Assembly (NCBI GenBank): GCA_012838425.1
Contig: DUPG01000008.1
Span: 1-64,000 of the forward strand
From: Clostridiales bacterium
Lineage (GTDB): Bacteria > Bacillota > Clostridia > Christensenellales > CAG-138
Direction: 5' to 3'
Length of the DNA stretch: 64,000 bases
Shown: positions 18,783 to 28,282 of the stretch, piece by piece
Numbering within the stretch: the stretch's first letter is position 1
Layout: every line of letters starts with the position of its first letter
Notes under the pieces: generated by a model
Databases searched by the model: none
What the model saw: only the letters and a program-made list of their open reading frames with translations
Told to the model about the DNA's origin: nothing
Made by a program: the position numbers and the translations under genes

Positions 18783-19675
18783 CAGTCTCCGCCTCCGACA
18801 ATTATAATAACATCCTCAATATGCGCGAAATCAACCGCAGGGGTGATTATCGCGTTCGCTTCATTCGTACCCATGCCCGATACGCGCATAACCTCGGAAA
18901 CAGTTCCAATAACTAAGCCCTTGGGAATCTTTTCGCTGCCCAAGCCGTTGGTTATTATCTTATCGCCGGGAATAAGGTCGCTGCCGGAGGGCAAAAAGTA
19001 CAGCTCTACCATGTTTCCGTCTTTGCCCGAAGCCAGCACGCCGCGCACAAAGCCATTGTCGCGCGTACGCTCAACAAGCACGCCTACGCTTGCCTGCGGG
19101 TCAATTATTCCGCGCACCTTGCACCATGTCGCGCCTACCTCAGACACAATACCCACCAAGCCTTGATTATTAACGACCGGGTCGCCCACGGATACGCCAT
19201 GCTCTCTGCCGGCATTAAGCGTAAAGGTATCGAACCACACGTTCCCCGAATTAGCTATAACCCTTGCGGTAACATATTCGTCGTTTATGGTTTCTTCAGC
19301 ATATGAAAGCAGCTCTTTTAGTCTTTCATTCTCTTTTTTCAATTCGTTAAGCTGTGCTACCTCAACCTCAAGTGTAGCTATTCTTGCTTTCAGCTGCTCG
19401 TTCTCCCTGTCTAAATCGGTAGTGTTGAACAGCTCTGAAAAGAACTTGACTATACCCGAAGAAACCGACGAAGCAAATGACTGCACAGGCGAAAATATCG
19501 CCCCTGCCGCGCTCTCAATCCAAGAAACAGTCCTGTCTCCCGATGTAATCAGTACAAGTACTATAAGCACAACAAGGGAAATTATTGTTATTATTAAAGG
19601 CTTGTTCTTAATATTTCTATCCTTCTTCAAGGCCGTTATTCCTTTCAAAAAGTTTTGAATTACACTATAACCCAA
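18782..19675 (-). CDS. mreC: Rod shape-determining protein MreC
   Basis: TM + coiled coil + GREHGVSVGDPVVNNQGLVGIVSEVG. Confidence 0.92.
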   Translation of the reverse strand: MGYSVIQNFLKGITALKKDRNIKNKPLIITIISLVVLIVLVLITSGDRTVSWIESAAGAIFSPVQSFASSVSSGIVKFFSELFNTTDLDRENEQLKARIATLEVEVAQLNELKKENERLKELLSYAEETINDEYVTARVIANSGNVWFDTFTLNAGREHGVSVGDPVVNNQGLVGIVSEVGATWCKVRGIIDPQASVGVLVERTRDNGFVRGVLASGKDGNMVELYFLPSGSDLIPGDKIITNGLGSEKIPKGLVIGTVSEVMRVSGMGTNEANAIITPAVDFAHIEDVIIIVGGGD

Positions 19676-19800
19676 GCTATTATATCATAATTATATATTG
19701 ATTCAAGCGCGAACGCATCTAATGATGTTAGGAAATCATTTTGAATAATGCTTGTTTTGTAGTATAATCCTATTTGCACTAAAAATTTGAAGGATGAATT

Positions 19801-20865
19801 ATGACGAGAAAGCTGTCTGATTATTATTTCGACTTGCCAAAGGAGCTGATTGCCCAATCCCCTGCGCCTGACAGAAGCTCATCACGCTTATTGGTTTACG
19901 ATAAATACGATAAAAGCATAAAAGACGAACACTTTTACGATATAGTCAAGTATCTAAGAAAGGGCGATTGCTTAGTTCGCAACAACACAAAGGTTATCCC
20001 TGCAAGGCTATACGGAATGCGCGAGGATACAGGCGGCACAATGGAGTTTTTGCTGCTGAAAAGACTTGACGCCCATACCTTCGAAGCGCTTGTAAGGCCG
20101 GCAAAGCGCGCAAAAAAAGGAATAATCTATAAGGTAAGCGACGAGCTGAACATAGAGATTATTGACACCACTGAAGCCGACGGCGGCCGCATATTGCGCC
20201 TGTATTACGACGGAATATTAGAAGAAATATTAGATAGAGTAGGCAATATGCCTCTCCCTCCGTACATAACAAAGCCGTTAGAGGACAAGAACCGCTATCA
20301 GACAGTATATGCAAAAATAGATGGCTCAGCCGCAGCCCCCACAGCAGGTATGCACTTTACACAAGAGCTTTTGAAGCAAATAGAGGATATGGGAGTAATA
20401 ATAGTTGATGTACTGCTCCATGTAGGCTTAGGCACCTTTCGTCCCGTATCAGTTGAGAATATTGACGAGCACAAAATGCACTCAGAATATTATGCGGTTT
20501 CACAGGAAGCAGCGGACAAGATAAACGCGGCGCGTCAGGCGGGCGGCAGGATAATCGCGGTAGGCACTACAAGCGTAAGAACATTGGAAAGCGTAGCGGA
20601 CGAGCAGGGTGTCATACACCCAAAAAGCGGCGAAACGAATATTTTTATAACCCCGGGCTATAAGTTCAAAGCCGTCGATATGCTTATAACGAACTTCCAT
20701 TTGCCCGAATCAACGCTGCTTATGCTTGTTTCCGCATTCAGCTCAAGAGAAGAGATTTTGCGTGTTTACGAGCACGCTATAAAGGAGAGATACAGATTTT
20801 TCAGCTTCGGCGACGCGATGCTGATACTAAGCAGTAAGCAGGAAGGCAGATTAAAAGAAGAATGA
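19801..20865 (+). CDS. queA: tRNA preQ1(34) S-adenosylmethionine ribosyltransferase-isomerase
   Basis: [44 protein letters not shown]. Confidence 0.95.
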   Translation: MTRKLSDYYFDLPKELIAQSPAPDRSSSRLLVYDKYDKSIKDEHFYDIVKYLRKGDCLVRNNTKVIPARLYGMREDTGGTMEFLLLKRLDAHTFEALVRPAKRAKKGIIYKVSDELNIEIIDTTEADGGRILRLYYDGILEEILDRVGNMPLPPYITKPLEDKNRYQTVYAKIDGSAAAPTAGMHFTQELLKQIEDMGVIIVDVLLHVGLGTFRPVSVENIDEHKMHSEYYAVSQEAADKINAARQAGGRIIAVGTTSVRTLESVADEQGVIHPKSGETNIFITPGYKFKAVDMLITNFHLPESTLLMLVSAFSSREEILRVYEHAIKERYRFFSFGDAMLILSSKQEGRLKEE

Positions 20866-21011
20866 GCATAAAGCCCTTTATTGCGGGGCTTTCGGCGTTT
20901 ATTACATAATGAACCTAAACGAATAAGCGTGAACGGAGGACCGGTAAGATAATAGCTTAATTGGTATAATGGCAAAGTGAAGTGATATGCGGTTAATGCG
21001 CAAAAAAGTAA

Positions 21012-21030
21012 GCCCGCCCTTGTGGCGGGC
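21012..21030 (-). terminator. Probable terminator downstream of the aminomutase gene
   Basis: GCCCGCC-N5-GGCGGGC; minus-strand T-rich run TTACTTTTTT follows. Confidence 0.45.
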
Positions 21031-21142
21031 AGTATTATATTCAGCGTTGCTCTTTAATTTTATGAAGCATTATACAGTTTTGCTGCTATAGAGCAGCATA
21101 TAGCCTGCTGCCCTTCATTGCTAAGCTACAGGCTCAATTTCA

Positions 21143-22372
21143 TTATCTCGCTTTATTGTCAATCACAAATTGCTTTCCTTCCCAGTTGCGGAACACCGCT
21201 TTTTCAGCTCCAATATACATCAGGTAGTTTGGCAGAATTGGAGTTTTCCCAAGCCCTCCCGGTCCATTGACAACATATGTAGGAATAGCCATGCCGGAAG
21301 TGCGCCCTCTCAGCGATTCCATTATCTCCAAGCCTTCTTCTATTCGCACCCAGAAATGTGATGTTCCCTTAACTGTCTTCGGATGAAAAATATAATACGG
21401 CTTTACACGAATTCTAAGAAGGCTTTGGTTTAATTTTCTTACAATGTACGGGTCATTGTTGACTCCGTTTAGCAATACCATCTGATTACCGACAGGAATG
21501 CCCGCATTAGCCAGCCGCTTGCAGGCTTCTTTTGATTCCTTCGTAATTTCACGCGGACTGTTGAAGTGCGTGTTTACATAAACCGGGTGGTATTTTTTAA
21601 GTATGCTTACAAGATTTTCAGTGATGCGCTGTGGGAGGGTTACTGGAGTTCGCGTGCCGAATCTGATTATTTCTACATGGTCAATTTTTCTTAGAGAGCT
21701 GAGCAGCCTTTCTATTATGCTGTCGCTTAGCATAAAGGCGTCCCCTCCCGTGATAAGCACATCACGAATTTCCTTGTTTTCCTTTACATAATCTATCGCG
21801 GCTTTAATCTGATTCCAAGACATGTTTTTGTCCGATTCTCCGATTAGGCGTCTTCTCTGACAAAAACGGCAGTACATACCGCATACATTTGTTACCTTTA
21901 TAATTAGTCTATCAGGGTATCGTCTTGTTACTAAGTCAATAGGACTCCAGCCTTCCTCGTCCATCGGGTCTAAATCTCCGTCGGGATTGAGTTCCTCCGG
22001 CGACGGCACTGCTTGTCGGCGTATTGGGCATTCAGAATCATCAGGCGAAATAAGTGAAAGGTAATACGGAGATATTGCATAGCGATAGGTCTTGCCGACT
22101 TCATTGATGTACGCTGCCTGCTCAGGTGAAAGCCCTATTAAGTCCGCAAAATCGTCTATACATATAAAACGATTAGCAAGCTGCCATTTGTAGTCGTTCC
22201 ACTGCTCGTCAGTAGCTCCTAACCTCTCCATTATCCTTTTCTTTTGAATACTTATCCGTTCTTCATCTTCTATGCCGGTAAGTATGTTATCTTTGCGCTG
22301 CATATAGTCAGCTATTGAAGCTTTAAGCTTAGTAAATCTGTTCGATTGTGTTTTTGCTGTCATATCATACAT
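21143..22372 (-). CDS. eam: KamA-family radical SAM/PLP aminomutase, probably glutamate 2,3-aminomutase
   Basis: CGMYCRFCQRR radical SAM motif; FHPKTVKGTSHF and PTYVVNGPGGLGKTP carry Lys and Asn where lysine 2,3-aminomutase has Asp and Asp. Confidence 0.75.
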   Translation of the reverse strand: MYDMTAKTQSNRFTKLKASIADYMQRKDNILTGIEDEERISIQKKRIMERLGATDEQWNDYKWQLANRFICIDDFADLIGLSPEQAAYINEVGKTYRYAISPYYLSLISPDDSECPIRRQAVPSPEELNPDGDLDPMDEEGWSPIDLVTRRYPDRLIIKVTNVCGMYCRFCQRRRLIGESDKNMSWNQIKAAIDYVKENKEIRDVLITGGDAFMLSDSIIERLLSSLRKIDHVEIIRFGTRTPVTLPQRITENLVSILKKYHPVYVNTHFNSPREITKESKEACKRLANAGIPVGNQMVLLNGVNNDPYIVRKLNQSLLRIRVKPYYIFHPKTVKGTSHFWVRIEEGLEIMESLRGRTSGMAIPTYVVNGPGGLGKTPILPNYLMYIGAEKAVFRNWEGKQFVIDNKAR

Positions 22373-22422
22373 TAAGCATATTACCTCCTTTACAGTCTAT
22401 GATAAATTATGTCATGCGCCTA

Positions 22423-22469
22423 ATCAGATAATCTGATGCTGAAAGATTTTATAAATTTTATAAAATCTT
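22423..22469 (-). promoter_or_regulatory. Two palindromes in the aminomutase 5' leader
   Basis: ATCAGAT-A-ATCTGAT (22423-22437) and AAGATTTTATAA-ATT-TTATAAAATCTT (22443-22469). Confidence 0.45.
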
Positions 22470-22681
22470 CATATATTGCAGTTCAAAACAAGAACTAATA
22501 ATACAATTTATATTATATTATCATATCTCTGTCAACTCGTCAAATCGTGGAAACAGACTGATGGCGCAGAGGTGATATCGGGCTGTTTGTTATGAGCAGC
22601 CGCTGAAAATCTCATATAATAAGCAAATCCCCCTTACTGTCAGGAGGATTGCACATTTGTTAGTCTTATTCTATACAGCCT

Positions 22682-23737
22682 TCACCCTATCAGCATTGAA
22701 TACTCGCCCTCATACATACTATCCCTTTTGCCCCTGAGTATTTCCAAAATAGTCAATGCGCCGTTTGCTACACATTCAAGCGGCTTTTCGGCTATCTTTA
22801 CTTCAATGCCTGTTGCTTTATGTATAGCTTCTGATAATCCGTACAGATTTGCTCCGCCGCCTGTAAGCATAATGCCGGTTTTCATAATATCGCTTGCAAG
22901 CTCGGGCGGCGTGCTGCTAAGCACATCGCATAGCATGTCCACTATTTTACCCTTTGCGTTTTCAAGCGCAGGCGCAATGCTGCCTATTTCAATATCAATA
23001 TAGCGCGGCAATGAGGTTTCCACACCAAGTCCGCAAACCTTTATTTTCCTTTTCAAGTCCTTTGCTTTGCCAAGCTCTATTTTTAAGCACTCGGCAGTTT
23101 TCAGCCCTATGCTGACATTGTGCATTTTGCGCACATAATTCGATATGTCCTCATCAATTGCATTTCCGCCAACGCGAATAGAGCCTTGCGCCGCTATTCC
23201 TCCCAGCGCAATCACAGCCGCGTCTGTTGTGCCTCCGCCAATATCTACTACCATTGAGCCTATCGCTTCCCTAAACTGCATATTTGCGCCTATGCACGCC
23301 GCCATTATTTCTTCGGCTATATACACGTCCTGCGCGCCCGCGTGTCTTGCGGCTTCGTGCAGCGCGTGGCGCTCAACCTCGGTTATGCAGTTAGGAACGC
23401 ACAACAGCACCTTTGGTCCAAACAATACCGAACGCAGCTTGCACTTTTGCATAGCCTTGCTCATAAATTCGCGAATCATGTACTCGGAAAGCAGGTAGTC
23501 GGCAATAACTCCGCGCGAAAAGGGGAATTTCAGCTTAACTCCGCTTGGAGTTTTTCCGCACATATCAACAGCTTCGTTCCCAACAGCCAACACATCTCTT
23601 TCGTCAGAGCCCGAAACTGCCGCCGCGGTTGCTTCGTTAAGCACTATTCCAAACCCCGAAACCGCGACAAGCGAGTTCACTGTTCCTAAGTCAATAGCCA
23701 TAAGTATAGGCGATAATCCAAGCAGCTTGTTTATCAT
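22682..23737 (-). CDS. MreB/Mbl-like rod-shape actin homolog
   Basis: MAIDLGTVNSLVAVSG, VVDIGGGTTDAAVIALGG, MLTGGGANLYGL. Confidence 0.9.
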   Translation of the reverse strand: MINKLLGLSPILMAIDLGTVNSLVAVSGFGIVLNEATAAAVSGSDERDVLAVGNEAVDMCGKTPSGVKLKFPFSRGVIADYLLSEYMIREFMSKAMQKCKLRSVLFGPKVLLCVPNCITEVERHALHEAARHAGAQDVYIAEEIMAACIGANMQFREAIGSMVVDIGGGTTDAAVIALGGIAAQGSIRVGGNAIDEDISNYVRKMHNVSIGLKTAECLKIELGKAKDLKRKIKVCGLGVETSLPRYIDIEIGSIAPALENAKGKIVDMLCDVLSSTPPELASDIMKTGIMLTGGGANLYGLSEAIHKATGIEVKIAEKPLECVANGALTILEILRGKRDSMYEGEYSMLIG

Positions 23738-23852
23738 GTGTCCTCCATATAGGTTGTCCTACTTGTTGTAATAATTAACGCTATATGATATGCTTTGACG
23801 GTGAATAATAGAACCATAGCCTACAAAACTTGTGGAAAATAGAGGTAATTCG

Positions 23853-24440
23853 ATGAAAAAATCGATGCAGAAGCAGGAGATTATATTAGCCTCCGCCTCA
23901 GCGCGCAGAAGGGACTTATTGCAGCTGATGGGCTTAGAGTTCACCTGCATTCCGAGTCAGGCTGATGAGCATATTACAGCCGCTGCTCCTGATGAATATG
24001 TAAAGCTGTTAGCGCAAAGAAAAGCGCGCGATATAGCGGCAACGCACAATAACGCCTGCGTAATAGGTTCGGATACAATAGTGGTGCTGAATGATGAAAT
24101 CATAGGCAAGCCGATAGATGAAACGGACGCTAAGCGGATATTAAGAAAGCTAAGCGGCAACACGCATACTGTTTATACGGGCGTATGTATAATTGCGAAT
24201 GGCAGAGAAATAGTTGATGTTGACAGCACCGATGTAACATTCAGAGAACTTACAGATATGGAAATTGAACGCTACATAGCTTCGGGCGACCTGTTTGACA
24301 AGGCGGGCGCATACGGTATTCAAGGCGAATTCTGCGTGCATATTACGCATATGAAGGGCAATTTCTTCACAGTAATCGGCTTGCCCGTGCATAAGGTGTA
24401 CGAAATGCTAATCGAGCTAAATGTGATTGATAATTCATAA
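23853..24440 (+). CDS. Maf-family nucleoside triphosphate pyrophosphatase
   Basis: [49 protein letters not shown]. Confidence 0.93.
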   Translation: MKKSMQKQEIILASASARRRDLLQLMGLEFTCIPSQADEHITAAAPDEYVKLLAQRKARDIAATHNNACVIGSDTIVVLNDEIIGKPIDETDAKRILRKLSGNTHTVYTGVCIIANGREIVDVDSTDVTFRELTDMEIERYIASGDLFDKAGAYGIQGEFCVHITHMKGNFFTVIGLPVHKVYEMLIELNVIDNS

Positions 24441-24502
24441 GTTGCGGCAATGCGTATATAGATGATATAATATTCAAGCTAATTTATAATACGGAGGTAT
24501 AT

Positions 24503-25243
24503 ATGGCAGGACATTCTAAATGGGCGAATATTAAAAATAAAAAAGCCAAGACGGACGCTCAAAAAGGTAAAATATTCACAAAATTAGGCAGAGAAATCGC
24601 TATAGCTGTAAAAGAGGGAGGCTCCGACCCCGCTAACAACGCGAAGCTGCGTGATGTTATAGCAAAGGCAAAAGCCAGCAATATGCCCAACGATAACATA
24701 ATGCGTTCCATTAAGAAGGCGGCAGGCGAGCTTGGTTCAGTCAATTATGAGGAAATCGCATACGAGGGTTATGGCCCGGGCGGAATCGCGGTAATTGTTG
24801 ATGTCGTAACGGATAACAGAAACAGGTCTGCTTCTGAAATACGCCACATATTTGATAAAAGCGGCGGAAGTATGGGCTCAAATGGCTGTGTGGCATGGAA
24901 GTTCGATAAAAAGGGCGTAATTGTAATAGAAAAGACAGACAAGATAGACGCAGACGAGCTGATGATGCAGGCGGCAGACGCGGGCTGTGAGGACTTTGTT
25001 GAGGAAGACGATGTATTTGAGATTGTAACCTCGCCGGCTGATTTTTCAAAGGTCCGCGAATATTTAGAAAATGCGAATTACGAGTTTTTGTCGGCTGAAA
25101 TCGCTATGGTTCCCAACGATACAGTCGATTTGACCGGCGATGCAGAGCTTGCAGAGAAAATAGAGCGTATGTTAGAGCGTTTCGATGATAATGACGATGT
25201 TCAGAATGTTTATCACAACGCAATACTGCCCGACGAAGAATAA
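24503..25243 (+). CDS. YebC/PmpR family transcriptional/translational regulator
   Basis: [32 protein letters not shown]. Confidence 0.97.
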   Translation: MAGHSKWANIKNKKAKTDAQKGKIFTKLGREIAIAVKEGGSDPANNAKLRDVIAKAKASNMPNDNIMRSIKKAAGELGSVNYEEIAYEGYGPGGIAVIVDVVTDNRNRSASEIRHIFDKSGGSMGSNGCVAWKFDKKGVIVIEKTDKIDADELMMQAADAGCEDFVEEDDVFEIVTSPADFSKVREYLENANYEFLSAEIAMVPNDTVDLTGDAELAEKIERMLERFDDNDDVQNVYHNAILPDEE

Positions 25244-25276
25244 AATTAATTATATAAATGTAAAGGAGTAGGAAAC

Positions 25277-26188
25277 ATGTTACTTTTCATTATCGCGATT
25301 GTGCTGTCAATCATAGTCTTTATTTGGGCCGGCTTTAGCAGCAGGGGCTTCAGCTTCAATCTAAAGCAGTTATTAGCAATATTGCCCTTGCTTCTCATTC
25401 TTTTCGCGGCAGTGGCCATTGTACCGCCAAACTCCGTAGGAATACAGTACAGCCCGTTCAGCGGTGTTAAAGAGAGCACGCTTTCTGAGGGCTGGCACTT
25501 CAAGGGCATATTTGACAAGGTGTATATCATAAGCACTGAGGTTCAAACGCGCGTACTCTCGGGAATTACAGGACAAACGGAAGACGCGCAGTACTTGGAA
25601 ATGGTCATAGACATTAAGTATCGCGTAAATAGGGAAAAGGCGTTTGAGGTTTTCAGACTTTACAGAACGCTTGAAAATGTTTCGAACAACCTCATCGAGC
25701 CCGTTGTTCAGCGCAGCATCGAAACCATAACCACGCAGTATAATGTTATAGAGATATTGGGCGAAAAGCGCAACGCCGTATATCAGGGCATTGAGAAGGA
25801 CTTGTCTGAGAGGCTTTCAAAGAACGGTATTGACTTCATATCAATCAACTTCATGGATACAGACGCGGGCGAAGCTATTGAGGTAGCTATTCAGAATGAA
25901 GCGGTAGCGAAAAAAGAAGTCGAAACCGCCAAGCAGAAGTTGGAGAAAGCGCAAATTGAATCTAAGGAGAAGATAGTTCAAGCCGAAGCCGAGCGCGACG
26001 CTGCGAAAATCAGAGCCGAAATGCTGCTTATTGAGGCTCAGGCGCAAGCCGAAGCCAACGAGATATTGGCGCAATCCCTAACCCCCGAGCTGTTAAAGAA
26101 AATGGAGATGGACGCAAGAATGAAGTGGGGTTGGATAACCGTATATACAGGCGAAGCGATTGTTAACATTCCGCAAGGCACCGAGTGA
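25277..26188 (+). CDS. SPFH/Band 7 (prohibitin-like) membrane protein
   Basis: N-terminal TM segments, SPFH domain, coiled-coil EVETAKQKLEKAQIESKEK. Confidence 0.85.
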   Translation: MLLFIIAIVLSIIVFIWAGFSSRGFSFNLKQLLAILPLLLILFAAVAIVPPNSVGIQYSPFSGVKESTLSEGWHFKGIFDKVYIISTEVQTRVLSGITGQTEDAQYLEMVIDIKYRVNREKAFEVFRLYRTLENVSNNLIEPVVQRSIETITTQYNVIEILGEKRNAVYQGIEKDLSERLSKNGIDFISINFMDTDAGEAIEVAIQNEAVAKKEVETAKQKLEKAQIESKEKIVQAEAERDAAKIRAEMLLIEAQAQAEANEILAQSLTPELLKKMEMDARMKWGWITVYTGEAIVNIPQGTE

Positions 26189-26210
26189 GGTACTGCGCTG
26201 GCGAATAAAG

Positions 26211-26235
26211 ATGGCGGCAATGCCGCCATTTTTTT
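26211..26235 (+). terminator. Intrinsic terminator
   Basis: ATGGCGGC-AAT-GCCGCCAT-TTTTTT. Confidence 0.85.
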
Positions 26236-26299
26236 CAGTGCGAAGCACTGTCTTTATTCACGCGAAGCGTGTCAACTCCACACTCCAAGCTCTACACTA
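26236..26299. repeat. Short hairpin-train repeat related to the 4501-4687 element
   Basis: CAGTGC-GAA-GCACTG, CACGC-GAA-GCGTG, then AACTCCACACTCC. Confidence 0.4.
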
Positions 26300-26370
26300 T
26301 ATTTGCGGCATTCGCCCTCTCTGTGCTATAATCTCTGCAAACTCAGAAGAAGCATACGGAGGAAACGACT

Positions 26371-27120
26371 ATAAAACACGTATTAGGCTGCATAAGGCGC
26401 GCTGACGAGCGCTACAACATGATAAAAGACGGCGATTCTATATGTATCGGCGTTTCAGGGGGCAAGGACAGCCTTCTCTTGATGTACGGCTTAAAGCTGT
26501 ACCAGCGTTTTTGTAAAAAAGACTACAAGCTGAAAGCGGTAATGCTTGATTTAGGCTTGGTAGAACAGAATATAGACTCTATATACGAGTACGCCAAGCG
26601 CATAGATGTTGATTTCGAATGTGTAAAAACCGATATTGGCGATGTTGTTTTCAATATCAGGAAAGAGAAAAGCCCCTGCGCCCTCTGCGCAAAATTAAGA
26701 AGAGGTGCGTTGAACAACATAGCAAACGATTTGGGCTGCAATCTTGTGGCATTGGGGCATAACAGGGAGGATGTAATAGAAACATTCTTTTTAAGCCTTT
26801 TATATGAAAGCAGGCTAAGCACATTCGGCCCTGTTACATATTTAAGCAGGAAAGAGGTTACGATTATTCGCCCGCTTGTTTTCCTGCCCGAAAAGTATGC
26901 GTTAGGAATAGCAAGAAAGCTTGAACTGCCCGTGAAGCCTTCAAACTGCCCCGTAGCAGGCAAAACAAAGCGCGAGGATATGAAGGGGCTGATAAAGCAC
27001 CTGTGCAGCAATTTTGTGCCCGACGCCGATTCGCGCATTATGAACGCAATTGCCGATACGCACAAGTACAATATGTGGGATAGATTGAGATTGCCGCCAT
27101 GTGAGGTTGAGGAGCAATGA
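26371..27120 (+). CDS. TtcA-like tRNA 2-thiocytidine synthetase family protein (PP-loop ATPase)
   Basis: GVSGGKDSL PP-loop and CALCAKLRRGAL; in-frame extension IKHVLGCIRRADERYNM upstream of 26419 with GGAGG at 26358-26362 suggests a non-ATG start at 26371. Confidence 0.75.
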   Translation: MKHVLGCIRRADERYNMIKDGDSICIGVSGGKDSLLLMYGLKLYQRFCKKDYKLKAVMLDLGLVEQNIDSIYEYAKRIDVDFECVKTDIGDVVFNIRKEKSPCALCAKLRRGALNNIANDLGCNLVALGHNREDVIETFFLSLLYESRLSTFGPVTYLSRKEVTIIRPLVFLPEKYALGIARKLELPVKPSNCPVAGKTKREDMKGLIKHLCSNFVPDADSRIMNAIADTHKYNMWDRLRLPPCEVEEQ

Positions 27121-27557
27121 AGGAGAAGGTCGCTGTCTCCGCCTGCCTTTGCGGAATGCCATGCAGGTATAACGGAGAAAAGCTTGAGCCTGTATTCAAC
27201 TTCTTAGATGATGAGGTAATCCCCATATGCCCCGAATTGATGGGCGGAATGTTCACTCCACGCCTGCCCGGCGAAATAGTGGGCGGCACAGGCGAAGATG
27301 TGCTTGACGGCAAAGCCCGCGTAATAAACTCAGAGGGCGAGGATGTTACAGAGTTTTTTATAAAGGGCGCGTACAGGACATTGGAGCTGTTGAAGAAATA
27401 CGATGTGAAAGTGGCGTACTTAAAAAGCAGAAGCCCCTCATGCGGAATAGGTCATATATACGACGGTACATTTCGCAGCGTATTGGTGCAGGGCGACGGC
27501 GTTACGACAGCGCTGTTAAAGCGCAACGGCATAACAGTCCGTAAAGGCGATTTATAG
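27117..27557 (+). CDS. DUF523 family protein
   Basis: VSACLCGMPCRYNG; CPELMGGM; LKSRSPSCG. Confidence 0.9.
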   Translation: MKEKVAVSACLCGMPCRYNGEKLEPVFNFLDDEVIPICPELMGGMFTPRLPGEIVGGTGEDVLDGKARVINSEGEDVTEFFIKGAYRTLELLKKYDVKVAYLKSRSPSCGIGHIYDGTFRSVLVQGDGVTTALLKRNGITVRKGDL

Positions 27558-27565
27558 GAGGTAGT

Positions 27566-28276
27566 ATGGAAAACTACACAGTATTGGTAATAGATGACGA
27601 CAAGAACATATTGAAGATATTAGAGCTTTACCTGAAAAAAGAAGGCTTCAATGTAGCCACCTGTGAGAACGGAATGCTGGCAAAGGAGAAGTTCTTAGAG
27701 GTTCAGCCCGCGCTTGTGGTGCTTGATGTTATGCTTCCGGGAAAGGACGGCTTTCAGGTATTAGCCGATATTCGCGGTATTAGCGATGTTCCCGTAATCA
27801 TGCTCACCGCAAAGGGCTCAACGCAGGACAGAGTAATGGGCTTAGACTGCGGCGCAGACGATTATTTAGCAAAGCCCTTCGACGCAAAGGAGCTGTTGGC
27901 ACGCATAAAGGCGGTGCTTAGGAGAACAGCTTCCGTGCAGGATTCGGGCGAGGTTAAGACAGCGCTTAGCTTTCATGGCTTGCAGGTGTCTATAGAGTAT
28001 TATTCCGTTACAATCAACGGCGAAAAGGTCGAAATGACACCCAAGGAGATTGAGCTTCTACACTACTTGGCTTCGCATGAGCGCAAGGTTTTCACAAGAG
28101 AGCAGCTTTTAGAAGCGGTATGGGGCTTTGAATACTATGGCGATACGCGCACAGTCGATGTTCATGTAAAGCGCATAAGGGAGAAGTTAGGTGCGGAATA
28201 TGCAAGCCTTATATGCACAGTCTGGGGAGTAGGGTATAAGTTCGATTCTGAAATGTTCGGCAAAAAGGAAGAGTAG
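27566..28276 (+). CDS. OmpR-family response regulator
   Basis: Receiver (VLVIDDDKNILKIL, LDVMLPGKDG) and winged HTH (RTVDVHVKRIREKLG). Confidence 0.95.
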   Translation: MENYTVLVIDDDKNILKILELYLKKEGFNVATCENGMLAKEKFLEVQPALVVLDVMLPGKDGFQVLADIRGISDVPVIMLTAKGSTQDRVMGLDCGADDYLAKPFDAKELLARIKAVLRRTASVQDSGEVKTALSFHGLQVSIEYYSVTINGEKVEMTPKEIELLHYLASHERKVFTREQLLEAVWGFEYYGDTRTVDVHVKRIREKLGAEYASLICTVWGVGYKFDSEMFGKKEE

Positions 28277-28282
28277 CGGTTA

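Noticed and set aside
21143-22372. Calling the KamA-family enzyme lysine 2,3-aminomutase
   Set aside because: The two lysine-binding Asp positions are Lys and Asn here, favouring glutamate 2,3-aminomutase.
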